A DNA stretch of 64,000 nucleotides. It comes from JAFAXA01 sp963777325. Its GTDB lineage: Bacteria > Pseudomonadota > Alphaproteobacteria > Acetobacterales > Acetobacteraceae. The DNA lies in the NCBI GenBank assembly GCA_963777325.1, contig CAVZQE010000007.1, positions 7,863 to 71,862 of the forward strand, read 5' to 3'. Positions 44,330 to 53,202 of the stretch are shown one piece after another. Below the pieces are notes generated by a model. That model saw only the letters and a program-made list of their open reading frames with translations, did not search any database and was not told where the DNA came from. The translations under genes and the position numbers were made by a program. Each line of letters opens with the position of its first letter. Within the stretch, counting starts at the first letter, position 1.

Positions 44330-45292
44330 ATGAGCTGGTATCCCTGCCCCGACCCCGTGCCCGGCGACCGGGCCAGTACGGACGCCATCGAAACGCTGAT
44401 CGTGCCGCGCGCCGTCGATCTCGGCGAGATGACGGTGCGGCGGGCGCTGCCGAGCGAGAAACGCCAGATGGTCGGGCCGTTCATCTTCTTCGACCAGATG
44501 GGGCCGGCCGCGTTCCTGACGGATCAGGGCATCGACGTCCGCCCGCACCCGCACATCAATCTCGCCACCGTCACTTATCTGTTCGAGGGGCAGATCCTGC
44601 ACCGCGACAGTCTCGGCACCGAGCAGGCGATCGAGCCGGGCGCCGTGAACTGGATGCAGGCCGGGCGCGGCATCGTCCACTCCGAGCGCACGAGCCAGGA
44701 GCGCAGGCGCACTGGCCAGCGCCTGTTCGGCATCCAGACCTGGATGGCCTTGCCGAAAGACGACGAGGAGGGCGACCCCGCCTTCGTGCATCACGCAGCC
44801 GCCGCGCTGCCCATGGTGGAGGCGGACGGCATGCGGGCGCGGCTGATCGCGGGCGAGGCGTTCGGCGCGCGCTCCCCGCTCGCGACCCAATCCGCGACGC
44901 TGTACGCCGACCTGCATCTCGCCGCGGGCGCGCGGCTTTCGATCGACCCGACATACGAGGAGCGGGCGCTCTACACGCTCTCCGGCACGATCGCGGTCGC
45001 GGGCGACGCATTCGAACCGGGCCAGCTGTTGGTCCTGCGTCCGGGCGACGCCATCACCGTCTCGGCGGCCTCCGACGCGCGCTGCATGCTGTTCGGCGGC
45101 GCGCCGATGGAGGGACCGCGTTACATCTGGTGGAACTTCGTGTCCTCGCGGCCTGAGCGGATCGAGCAGGCCAAGCAGGAATGGGCGCAAGGACGCTTCG
45201 ACACGGTGCCCGGCGACGCGGAGGAGTTCATCCCTCTGCCGCAGAGAAAGGAAGCGCCCCGGCGCGCCACGGGCGGCGTCTTCTACCCTTAA
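44330..45292 (+). CDS. Pirin family protein
   Basis: A 320-residue bicupin. N-terminal cupin: VGPFIFFDQMGPAAF, RPHPHINLATVTYLFEG with metal-binding His residues, then GAVNWMQAGRGIVHSE. The C-terminal pirin domain ends IWWNFVSSRPERIEQAKQEW. Some pirins are quercetin 2,3-dioxygenases, others redox co-regulators. GGAGAGC precedes ATG 44330. It is followed 30 bp later by a dioxygenase, likely an operon. Confidence 0.92.
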   Translation: MSWYPCPDPVPGDRASTDAIETLIVPRAVDLGEMTVRRALPSEKRQMVGPFIFFDQMGPAAFLTDQGIDVRPHPHINLATVTYLFEGQILHRDSLGTEQAIEPGAVNWMQAGRGIVHSERTSQERRRTGQRLFGIQTWMALPKDDEEGDPAFVHHAAAALPMVEADGMRARLIAGEAFGARSPLATQSATLYADLHLAAGARLSIDPTYEERALYTLSGTIAVAGDAFEPGQLLVLRPGDAITVSAASDARCMLFGGAPMEGPRYIWWNFVSSRPERIEQAKQEWAQGRFDTVPGDAEEFIPLPQRKEAPRRATGGVFYP

Positions 45293-45322
45293 GGTTCTGT
45301 CTGCAACCATTCGAGGCGTCGC

Positions 45323-46261
45323 ATGGCTCGCACCATCGCCGGCATCCACCACGTCACGGCGATCTCCGGCCCCGCGCAAGCGAACGTCGATTTCTATGTC
45401 GGCCGGCTCGGGCAGAAGCTGGTCAAGAAGACCGTCAATTTCGACGCGCCCGACACCTATCATCTCTATTACGGCGACCGCACGGGCACGCCCGGCACCA
45501 TCCTGACCTTCTTTCCGTTCGCGGACGCGGGATCGGGGCGCGCCGGGCCGGGAATGGCGAGCGCGCTCGCCTACGCCGTCCCGGCCGGCGGGCTGGATGT
45601 CTGGATGGAGCGCCTGGCGGAGCAAGCGATCGAGTTCGAGGGACCATCGACGCGCCTCTGCGACCGCATGATCGCGCTCGCCGACCCCGACCGGTTGCGC
45701 GTGGAACTGATTGAGGAAGCCGGCGCGACGACGGGGGGCGATGCGGGCAAGCCGGCTGGTGGCGGCTTTCACTCCGTCACGCTCTGGCTGGAACGGCCGG
45801 ACGCGACGGCGCGGGTGTTGACGGACTTGTTCGGCTATGAGCCGGCCGGTCACGAAAACAATGGAGGCACGGAGCGCCTTCGCTTCCGGACACCGTTCGG
45901 CGAGCGCGGCTCCGTCGTGGATCTCGTTCGCTCCGACGCGCCGTCGATCGGCCGGCAAGGCGCGGGCACGATCCACCACGTCGCGTTCCGGGCCGAGGAC
46001 GACGCGGCGCAAGGCGAATGGCGTGAGCGCGTAGCGGCGTTCGGCCTCGACGTGACGCCCGTGATCGATCGGCGGTATTTCCATTCCATCTACTTCCGCG
46101 AGCCGGGCGGCGTATTGTTCGAGATCGCGACCGACGCGCCGGGCTTCGCGGTGGACGAGCCGCCCGGCGAACTCGGAACGCATCTGATGCTGCCGCCGCG
46201 CTACGAGACGCAACGCCGCGCGATCGAACGCGTGTTGCCTCCGATCAGCGTGCCCGCTTGA
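45323..46261 (+). CDS. Glyoxalase-fold ring-cleaving dioxygenase
   Basis: A 312-residue VOC protein of the MhqO/MhqA type (hydroquinone-linked ring-cleaving dioxygenase). Two VOC halves: MARTIAGIHHVTAISGPAQA with YHLYYGDRTGTPGTILTFFP, and IHHVAFRAEDDAAQGEWRER with YFHSIYFREPGGVLFEIATD (Fe-binding His and Glu). With pirin upstream, a response to quinones or aromatic compounds is plausible (inference). Its 3' end overlaps the convergent GMC gene by 17 bp. Confidence 0.9.
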   Translation: MARTIAGIHHVTAISGPAQANVDFYVGRLGQKLVKKTVNFDAPDTYHLYYGDRTGTPGTILTFFPFADAGSGRAGPGMASALAYAVPAGGLDVWMERLAEQAIEFEGPSTRLCDRMIALADPDRLRVELIEEAGATTGGDAGKPAGGGFHSVTLWLERPDATARVLTDLFGYEPAGHENNGGTERLRFRTPFGERGSVVDLVRSDAPSIGRQGAGTIHHVAFRAEDDAAQGEWRERVAAFGLDVTPVIDRRYFHSIYFREPGGVLFEIATDAPGFAVDEPPGELGTHLMLPPRYETQRRAIERVLPPISVPA

Positions 46262-47954
46262 ACGACGCCGGATCGGCGGCCGGTCCGGAGGATCGCGGCT
46301 GCCGGATTTCGGGGAAGCGCTGCCGTGTCGTCGCCGATTGCCCGGTCACCAGTTCGGCGCAGCGGCTTCCGAGCATCAGCGCCGGTGCCGCCGTGTTGCC
46401 CGCGTTGATGTTCGGCATCGCGGAGAGATCGCACACGCGCAGATTCGCAACGCCACGGACCCGAAGCCGCGAATTGAGCACGGCCATCCGGTCCCCGGTT
46501 GACCCCATGCGGCAGGTTCCGCTCGGGTGGTAGTTCGTTTTCACGTGACGACGGCAGTGCTTCATGACCGCATCGTCGCCGAGATCGCCCGGATCGGGGA
46601 CGGCGATGCGCTTGATGCGGTCCGAAAGCGGCTTGGCCTGCAGAGCGCGGAGGAAGAACCGCTGGCCGGCGATCATCGCCTCGGCATCGGCGGGATGTTT
46701 CAGCAGATGGGGCGAGACCAGCGGCATGTCGCCGGGATCGGCGGATCGCAAGCGGACGAAACCGCGCGAGCGGGGTTTGACCACGACCGTGGTGATGGTC
46801 ACGCCATAGGTATTCTCGACCAGGGACAGCGCGTCGCGATCGAGATAGACGATCGGCACGCAGAAGGCTTGGATCGTCGGTTCCGACCCCGGATCGACCG
46901 GGTTGACGAACGCCCCGGCTTCCACCCCGGCCGACAGGATCGGCCCGCTGCCGAATAGCCGGAACTGCATGCCGTTGAGCAGCATCCGCCAGCCGACACC
47001 CTGCTTGTAGTAGCCGTGCCGTCCGCTCGCGGTCGCGATGATCGGCACCTCTGGATGATCGATGAGATTTTCGCCGACGCCAGGGAGATCGACGAGGCAG
47101 CGGATGCCGTGCGTTCCGAGGTGATCGGCGGGGCCGATTCCGGACAACATCAGCAGCTGCGGCGTGACGAGCGCGCCGGCGGAGAGGATCACCTCCCGAT
47201 CGGCGAACGCCCGGTGCTCGGCGCCGGCCGCGTCGGAGAAGGTGACGCCGGTCGCCCGGCCTCCCTCGATCTCGATCCGCCGCACGGGGGCGTTGAGGCG
47301 GATCGTCAGCCGGGGATCGCCGGCCAGCGGCGCGAGGAACGCGTAGGCCGCGCTGCTGCGCTTCCCGCGCCGATTGGTGAACTGGTAGAAGCCGACCCCG
47401 CGCTGCGTCGGTCCGTTGAAGTCGTGGTTGAACGGCTCGCCGAGACCCTGGACGCTCTGCACGAACCACCGGGAAAACTCGTTGATGTGCCCTGGATCGG
47501 AGACGAGCAGCGGCCCATCCACGCCGTGCCGCTCGTCGAACAGCCGCTCATTGCCCTCCATGACGCGGAAATGCGGCAGCACATCCGTCCAGCGCCAACC
47601 CGGGTAGTCGTTCTCTCCGCGCAGCATTTCGTGCCACTCGTCGTAGTCGGAGGGCCTGCCTCGCATGTAGACCTGGGCATTGACGGACGAACCGCCGCCG
47701 AGAACGTGGCCTTGCGGGATGTCGTGAACGCGGCCGCCCAGATGCTCCTGCGGTACCGTCTTGTGGTATCGCATGTATTTGCTGCCGTTGATCATCTTGA
47801 AGATGCCCGGCGGCATGTCGAGCAAGGGATGCCGGTGAGAGTGGCCGGCCTCCAGCAGCAGCACGCGGGCCCCCGCCTCCTGCACCAGCTGCGAGGCGAC
47901 GACACAGCCCGCGGCGCCCCCGCCCACGACGATGTAGTCGAAGCTTTCGCTCAT
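46245..47954 (-). CDS. GMC-family FAD oxidoreductase (choline-dehydrogenase-like)
   Basis: A 569-residue flavoenzyme. ADP-binding fold FDYIVVGGGAAGCVVASQLV, GMC signature 1 region GHVLGGGSSVNAQVYMRGRP, signature 2 ILSAGALVTPQLLMLSGIGP, and the C-terminal catalytic section with NYHPSGTCRMG (His) and AMPNINAGNTAAPALMLG. It oxidises primary alcohols or sugars; the true substrate is unknown. ATG 47954 follows GGGGAGGCG. It is downstream of the enolase-superfamily gene on the same strand, 37 bp away. Confidence 0.92.
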   Translation of the reverse strand: MSESFDYIVVGGGAAGCVVASQLVQEAGARVLLLEAGHSHRHPLLDMPPGIFKMINGSKYMRYHKTVPQEHLGGRVHDIPQGHVLGGGSSVNAQVYMRGRPSDYDEWHEMLRGENDYPGWRWTDVLPHFRVMEGNERLFDERHGVDGPLLVSDPGHINEFSRWFVQSVQGLGEPFNHDFNGPTQRGVGFYQFTNRRGKRSSAAYAFLAPLAGDPRLTIRLNAPVRRIEIEGGRATGVTFSDAAGAEHRAFADREVILSAGALVTPQLLMLSGIGPADHLGTHGIRCLVDLPGVGENLIDHPEVPIIATASGRHGYYKQGVGWRMLLNGMQFRLFGSGPILSAGVEAGAFVNPVDPGSEPTIQAFCVPIVYLDRDALSLVENTYGVTITTVVVKPRSRGFVRLRSADPGDMPLVSPHLLKHPADAEAMIAGQRFFLRALQAKPLSDRIKRIAVPDPGDLGDDAVMKHCRRHVKTNYHPSGTCRMGSTGDRMAVLNSRLRVRGVANLRVCDLSAMPNINAGNTAAPALMLGSRCAELVTGQSATTRQRFPEIRQPRSSGPAADPASFKRAR

Positions 47955-47991
47955 CGCCTCCCCTCTCGACGGCTCGGGTAGCGGTGCTTGC

Positions 47992-49080
47992 TCAGGCGCG
48001 AATGCTCTCGAGCGCCTTCCAGTCGAATTCGACCCCATGGCCCGGCCGTTCCGGCGCGATCGCGAACCCGTCCTCGATCCTGAGCGGCGCGGCGATGTAG
48101 CGGTCGAGCCCGAAACCGTGCGCCTCGAGATAGGAGCGGTTGGGCGCGGCCGCGAGCAGATGCACCGTGACGTCGTGGGCGCCGTGCGACGTCACCGGCA
48201 GGTTGTACGCCTCGGCCAGGTGCGCGATCTTCATGAAGGAGGTCACGCCGCCGCAGTTCGTGACATCCGGCTCCGGATAGGTGACGCCGCCCGCCGCGAT
48301 CAGCTGCTTGAATTCCCACAAGGTCCGAAGATTCTCGCCGGAGGCGACCGGCAGTCCGCCGTCGCGCACGACCCGGACCTGCCCGGCCACGTCGTCGGGG
48401 ATGAGCGGCTCTTCCAGCCAGCCGGGGGCATAGGGCTGAAAGGCACGCGCCGCGCGGATCGCCTCGTCCGCCGACCATTTCATGTTCGCGTCCACCATCA
48501 GCGGAAAGCCCTCGCCCAGATGCTCGCGCATGGCGCGGACGCGCTCGACGTCCTCGGCCAGATTCTTGCGCCCGACCTTCATCTTGATGGCGCGGAAGCC
48601 CTTCTTGAGATTGTCGTCGGTCTGCCGCAGCAGCTTGTCGAGCGGGAAGTCGAGATCGATCCCGCCCGCGTAGCAGGGCACACGCGGGTCATAGCCGCCG
48701 AGCAATCTCCACAGCGGCTGGCCCAGGCGCTTCGCCTTCAGATCCCAGAGCGCCATGTCGAGGGCAGAGAGGGCGAGGACCGTCGGGCCGCCGCGGCCGC
48801 CGTAATGCTGTCCCCACCAGACTTTCTGCCACAGCAACTCGATCCGGTCGGCGTCCTGTCCGGCTACCTGGTCGGGAACGTCGCCGCGCAAGATCGCGTC
48901 GATCGCCGCGCCGTTGCGGCCGACGGTGAAGGTATAGCCGACGCCCTCGGCGCCTTCCGCATCCTGCAGCCGGACGGTGTTGAGCTCGAAGTCGAGCATG
49001 TCGCCATGCATGCTGTCGCTGAGCGCGATCTCCAGGGGCACCCGGTAGTACCCCGCTGTCGTCCTGGCGATGGCCGGCAT
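47992..49080 (-). CDS. Mandelate racemase/muconate lactonizing enzyme family protein
   Basis: A 362-residue enolase-superfamily enzyme. The N-terminal capping domain covers about residues 1-120. In the barrel: KKGFRAIKMKVGRKN (KxK base), MVDANMKWS (metal Asp), WLEEPLIPDD (Glu), ASGENL (Glu) and TSHGAHDVTVH (His). The complete set fits the mandelate-racemase subgroup (acid-sugar dehydratases or racemases). It precedes the GMC gene, so the pair may act on one sugar acid, by inference. Confidence 0.9.
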   Translation of the reverse strand: MPAIARTTAGYYRVPLEIALSDSMHGDMLDFELNTVRLQDAEGAEGVGYTFTVGRNGAAIDAILRGDVPDQVAGQDADRIELLWQKVWWGQHYGGRGGPTVLALSALDMALWDLKAKRLGQPLWRLLGGYDPRVPCYAGGIDLDFPLDKLLRQTDDNLKKGFRAIKMKVGRKNLAEDVERVRAMREHLGEGFPLMVDANMKWSADEAIRAARAFQPYAPGWLEEPLIPDDVAGQVRVVRDGGLPVASGENLRTLWEFKQLIAAGGVTYPEPDVTNCGGVTSFMKIAHLAEAYNLPVTSHGAHDVTVHLLAAAPNRSYLEAHGFGLDRYIAAPLRIEDGFAIAPERPGHGVEFDWKALESIRA

Positions 49081-49154
49081 CGTGTTCCTCCCCGCTCGTT
49101 CGGTCCGTCAGGTTTCGGCTCGTCGCGAACGACGACGCATTCCATCGGCCTTCG

Positions 49155-49946
49155 CTAAATCCGCCACCATCCCCCCCGAACCTCCAGCGCGTCCAGCATT
49201 GCGTCCGCCGCGAGGCGTGGCAGCCGCCGCAGCAGCGAGGGGCGGCGCGGGCGGAAGACGCGCGGCCGCGCGCGTTCCCCGCCGATCTCGCGGACCAGGG
49301 CCGCGACGTCGCCCAGCCGGTCGATCAAGCCGAGCGTCAGCGCCTCGTCGCCGAGAAAGAAGCTGCCATCGAACAATCTGGCCTCGTCGCCCTGCAGTCG
49401 CGCGCCGCGCCGGCTCCGGACCCAAGCCTTGAAGCGCTCGTGCAGGTCGGCCATCAGGCGCTGCACGAAGATGACGTCCTCCGGCCGCTCCGGGCTGAAC
49501 GGATCGAGCCGCGCCTTGTTCTCCCCCGCCGTGTACAGCCGCCGCTCGACGCCGAGCCGCGCCAGCGCGCCCGTGAAGCCGAAGCCGCCGCCCACGACCC
49601 CGATTGAGCCGACGATGCTCATCGCATTGGCGACGATCTCGTCGCCGGCGCAGGCGATCCAGTAGCCGCCGGACGCGCCCACCTCCTGCACCACGGCATG
49701 GACGGTCACGCCCGCGCGGTCGGCCTCGCGGCGGATCGCGCCCGCGATCAGGTCCGACTGCACGGGCGAGCCGCCCGGGCTGTCGATGTCGAGCAGCACA
49801 TGGCCGCCCCGCTTGCCGGCGGCGCGGATCGCGCGCTCGATCAGCGGCCCTACCGTCCGGAGCGACAGGCCCGAGCCGCCGCTTCGGATGACGCCGTGCA
49901 ATTCGAGCACGGCGACACGGGGCCGCCGCCAGAACAGAAGCTTCAT
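49155..49946 (-). CDS. S49-family signal peptide peptidase-like serine protease
   Basis: A 263-residue SppA/SohB-type protease. VAVLELHGVI opens the fold, HVLLDIDSPGGSPVQSDLIA follows, and the dyad is Ser in EVGASGGYWIACAGDEIVAN and Lys in GENKARLDPFSPER. One S49 domain only, so it would assemble as an oligomer. No obvious signal peptide; probably cytosolic or membrane-associated. ATG 49946 overlaps the stop of the amine oxidase. Confidence 0.9.
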   Translation of the reverse strand: MKLLFWRRPRVAVLELHGVIRSGGSGLSLRTVGPLIERAIRAAGKRGGHVLLDIDSPGGSPVQSDLIAGAIRREADRAGVTVHAVVQEVGASGGYWIACAGDEIVANAMSIVGSIGVVGGGFGFTGALARLGVERRLYTAGENKARLDPFSPERPEDVIFVQRLMADLHERFKAWVRSRRGARLQGDEARLFDGSFFLGDEALTLGLIDRLGDVAALVREIGGERARPRVFRPRRPSLLRRLPRLAADAMLDALEVRGGWWRI

Positions 49947-51232
49947 GCGTGAGACACCAGAGCGGCCGCCCAATCCGCCGCCGCGCGGCCGGTCAGATAG
50001 GCCCCGCCCACCGTGCCGGCGAGCGTCGGATGCGTCGCCTCGCCCGCGAACAGCAGCCGCCCGCCGCCAACCGGCTCCGAGAGCCGCGCCCGCGCGTCGG
50101 CCTGCCCCGGCACGGCGTAGGCATAGGCGCCCCGGAACAGCCGGTCCTCGGCCCAGCTCGTGACGACGGGCTCCGAGCGGGCGAACAGACGGTCGGCCCG
50201 GACGCCGAACAGCGCATGCAGATGGTCGCGCACGAGGGCGGCGGCGGCGCGCGGGCCTTCGCCGGCGACTGCCATCGCCGCGTCCGCGCCGATCCATGCG
50301 ATGATGTGGTCGCGTCCGAACGGCCAGAAGTTGAGGAGAATCGCGGGTTCGCACCGGTCCTCGATCCGCCGGTCGATGGTGCAGAACTCCGGCAGATCGA
50401 GCCGGTCGTCGCTCCCGGCCCGCAGCGCGACCTTGGTGGCGAGGCCCATCGGCAGGGTGTCGATACTGTCGCGCGTCGCGGGCGGCAGGTCCGGCACGAA
50501 GCGGATCGACCCCGCTTGCAGCACGCCCGTCGAGACCGTGACGATGCAGGCACGCGCCGTGATCGTCCCGGCGGTGGTCTCGACCGCGACGCCCGCCCCC
50601 GGCGCATCCCACCGGATGACCCTGGCCTCGGTCCCGAAGCGCACGTCGATGCCGCGGCCAAGCGTGGCGGCGACAAGGGCGCCCAGACCCTCGCTTGACA
50701 TCAGGTTGCGGCCCTGTAGCCCGTTGTTGCGCCAGTCGCGCAGGCTCAGCCGCGTCGCGGGAGCGGCGGCGATGATCGGCCCTTCCCAGGCCTCGACGGT
50801 GAGCGCCCAGGGGTCCGCTTTAAGCCGGTCCGCGACGTCGGCGAGCGTCGCGTCCGATCCGGGCTCCGCGAGCAGCCCGTCCGCCGCAGCCTCGAAACGC
50901 GACCACGCCCGGTCGTAGCCGCGCAGCTCGGCTGCCGTCGCCCAGGCAGAGCCGATCCGGGTGCGGCCGTTGCGGACACGATCGGCGTCGACGAGCGGAA
51001 CGCCCGCGCGCTCCGCGAGCGGAACCAGGGGGTTGCGGTCGGCGGCGTGCAGCCACACCGCGCCGTGGTCGAACGGCGCTCCGCCGAGAGCGTCGGGCCG
51101 CGTGGTCCAGGCGCGGCCGCCGATACGGTCGCCGGCTTCGGCGAGGACGATGCGTCTGCCAAGAGTTCGCAACCGCGACGCGGCCGAGAGGCCCGCCACA
51201 CCCGCGCCGACGATGACGACCTCTGTCTCCAT
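49943..51232 (-). CDS. FAD-dependent amine oxidase family protein
   Basis: A 429-residue flavoprotein. Rossmann motif VVIVGAGVAGLSAASRLRTL, then GDRIGGRAWT (the GG-doublet region typical of the family), and a C-terminal FAD motif RLLFAGEATHPTLAGTVGGA. Likely a monoamine or polyamine oxidase; substrate not deducible. It is coupled to the S49 protease by an ATGA overlap. Confidence 0.9.
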   Translation of the reverse strand: METEVVIVGAGVAGLSAASRLRTLGRRIVLAEAGDRIGGRAWTTRPDALGGAPFDHGAVWLHAADRNPLVPLAERAGVPLVDADRVRNGRTRIGSAWATAAELRGYDRAWSRFEAAADGLLAEPGSDATLADVADRLKADPWALTVEAWEGPIIAAAPATRLSLRDWRNNGLQGRNLMSSEGLGALVAATLGRGIDVRFGTEARVIRWDAPGAGVAVETTAGTITARACIVTVSTGVLQAGSIRFVPDLPPATRDSIDTLPMGLATKVALRAGSDDRLDLPEFCTIDRRIEDRCEPAILLNFWPFGRDHIIAWIGADAAMAVAGEGPRAAAALVRDHLHALFGVRADRLFARSEPVVTSWAEDRLFRGAYAYAVPGQADARARLSEPVGGGRLLFAGEATHPTLAGTVGGAYLTGRAAADWAAALVSHA

Positions 51233-51259
51233 GAGTGCGTAGCCGTCTGCGTTCCCCGG

Positions 51260-51481
51260 TCAGCGCTGGGCGCGCTTGGCGGCGTCCGGGTCGGAGCCCG
51301 CGTCCTCGTCCAGCTCCTGCACGACTTCCTCGACCGCCGAGCGATCCAGTTGCACCGCCTTCTCGGCCAGTTCATCGCCCTTCTTCTTGTCGCCCTTCGC
51401 ATATTCCTCGAGAGCTTGCTCGGCGAGCAGGCGGGCCTGCTCGTGCCGGTCCGTCGGCGCATCGCTGTCGGTGTCCGCCAT
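51260..51481 (-). CDS. Small acidic hypothetical protein
   Basis: A 73-residue charged helical protein (EQARLLAEQALEEYAKGDKK, KGDELAEKAVQLDRSAVEEV). There are no membrane or signal segments. It precedes the amine oxidase by 27 bp on the same strand and may share its mRNA. Function unknown. The 184 bp upstream, shared with CYTH-CHAD, hold no other gene. Confidence 0.65.
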   Translation of the reverse strand: MADTDSDAPTDRHEQARLLAEQALEEYAKGDKKKGDELAEKAVQLDRSAVEEVVQELDEDAGSDPDAAKRAQR

Positions 51482-51665
51482 CTCCGTCTATCCCCCTTGA
51501 ACGCAACGCGATCATGGTCAACGCGAACGCCGCCCCTCGTGCGAACGGGTGCTGTTCGTTCCCCCATCCGGGTGTACATTGACCGGGTCGCCGCCAAATC
51601 GGGCGCGACCCGCGTAGGGCTGCATGCGGGCACGGGTTTAGTCAACCGCGGAATCGGACGGAGAC

Positions 51666-53198
51666 ATGGCGGAGGAGAGCGGGACCGGAAACGTCGAGCT
51701 GGAGCTGAAGCTCGCGCTGCCGCGGCATGGCCGGGCCGCGATCGAGCAGCTGGCGACGTTCCGGGCCGCGCCGGCCCGGCACCTGCACGAGATCACGACC
51801 TATTTCGACACGCCCGGCCTCGACCTCAGGCGGGAGGGCGTGGCGCTGCGCGTGCGCAGACGGGGAGACCGGCTGATCCAGACCCTCAAGACGAGCGCCG
51901 CCGACGAGGTCGCGAGCAATCGCGGCGAGTGGGAGTGGGACGTGGAGAGCGACCAGCCCGATATCGGCCGCCTGCGGGAGACGCCGCGCGCCGATCTGAT
52001 CGGGCGGCTGGACGGCGCGCTCCGGCCGGTGTTCCGGACGGACATCGCGCGGACGACGCGCATGCTGGACGGCGCCGGGGGCGCGCGCGTGGAGGTCGCG
52101 CTCGACGAGGGGCAGATCATCGCGGGCGACGCGCGCGAGCCGGTCAGCGAACTCGAACTCGAACTGAAGTCGGGCAACGATCCGGCCGCGCTGTATCACC
52201 TCGCCCTCGACATCCACGCGCACGTCCCGCTCGCGCTCGCGGGCGACAGCAAGGCCGCGCGCGGCTATCGCCTTTACGACGGCGGCGCTGCATCCGCGCG
52301 CAAGGCCCCGCGCGTGCGGCTTACGCCCGGCATCACCGTTGCCGAAGGCTTCCGCCGGATTTCGGCGAACGGCCTCGCCCACCTCGTCGTCAATACGGCG
52401 CTCGCCGAACGCGGCGATCCGGAGGGCATCCACCAGGTCCGAGTCGCCTGCCGCCGTCTGCGCGCCGCGCTGGTGCTGTTCAAGAAGCATCTCGACAGCA
52501 CAGAAAGCGAAGTGTTCGGCGACGCTCTGCGGGAACTCGGGCGCGTGCTCGGAGCGGCGCGGGACTGGGATGTGTTCGTCCTCGAGACCCTGGCCGATGC
52601 CGGACGTGAGCAGCCGGGCGCGGGCTGGCCGCACGAGCTGGAGCGCGCGGCCGAGGGGCGGCGCGAGGAAGCGCATTCGGAGGCGGCGAAGACGCTGAAG
52701 GGCGCCGCTTTCACGCGCCTCGTGCTCTCCTTCGCCGCCTGGGTCGAGGACGGTGTGCGCGATCCGGCGCAGCTCGGCGACAAGGCGATGCGCAAGAAGC
52801 TGAAGCAGATCGCGCCCGAGATGCTCGACCGGGTCGATCGCAAGGCACGGACGCGCGGCCAGGGAATCGAGCATCTGAACGAGGAGCAGCTGCACGCCTT
52901 GCGCAAGGCGCTGAAGAAGCTCCGCTACGACGCGGAGTTTTTCGAAGGGCTCTACGAGCATCACGCCGTCAAGCAGTACCGCAAGCATTGCGAGCGCCTG
53001 CAGGAGCTGCTTGGGCGATTTAACGACGCCCGCATGACGCTCGTTCTGGTTGATCGCCTTTCCGAACCGAGCCTCCCGTCGCTCGCTGGGGCGGCCGAGC
53101 GGGCGCGCATCTGGGCGGAGGCGCGACGCGACACGGCGCTGGCCGAACTGGGGCCGGCCTGGGGAGAGTTCCGGACGGCTGAGCCGTTCTGGAATTGA
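51666..53198 (+). CDS. CYTH-CHAD domain protein (inorganic triphosphatase-like)
   Basis: A 510-residue protein. The N-terminal CYTH domain (about 8-200) begins VELELKLAL, the ExExK metal-binding signature, and continues YFDTPGLDLRREGVALRVRR. The C-terminal CHAD domain (about 230-500) has conserved basic and His patterns (GIHQVRVACRRLRAAL, LHALRKALKKLRYDAEFFEG, HCERLQELLGRFNDA). CYTH members hydrolyse triphosphates; CHAD binds polyphosphate. The P450 starts 4 bp later. Confidence 0.92.
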   Translation: MAEESGTGNVELELKLALPRHGRAAIEQLATFRAAPARHLHEITTYFDTPGLDLRREGVALRVRRRGDRLIQTLKTSAADEVASNRGEWEWDVESDQPDIGRLRETPRADLIGRLDGALRPVFRTDIARTTRMLDGAGGARVEVALDEGQIIAGDAREPVSELELELKSGNDPAALYHLALDIHAHVPLALAGDSKAARGYRLYDGGAASARKAPRVRLTPGITVAEGFRRISANGLAHLVVNTALAERGDPEGIHQVRVACRRLRAALVLFKKHLDSTESEVFGDALRELGRVLGAARDWDVFVLETLADAGREQPGAGWPHELERAAEGRREEAHSEAAKTLKGAAFTRLVLSFAAWVEDGVRDPAQLGDKAMRKKLKQIAPEMLDRVDRKARTRGQGIEHLNEEQLHALRKALKKLRYDAEFFEGLYEHHAVKQYRKHCERLQELLGRFNDARMTLVLVDRLSEPSLPSLAGAAERARIWAEARRDTALAELGPAWGEFRTAEPFWN

Positions 53199-53202
53199 GC
53201 CG

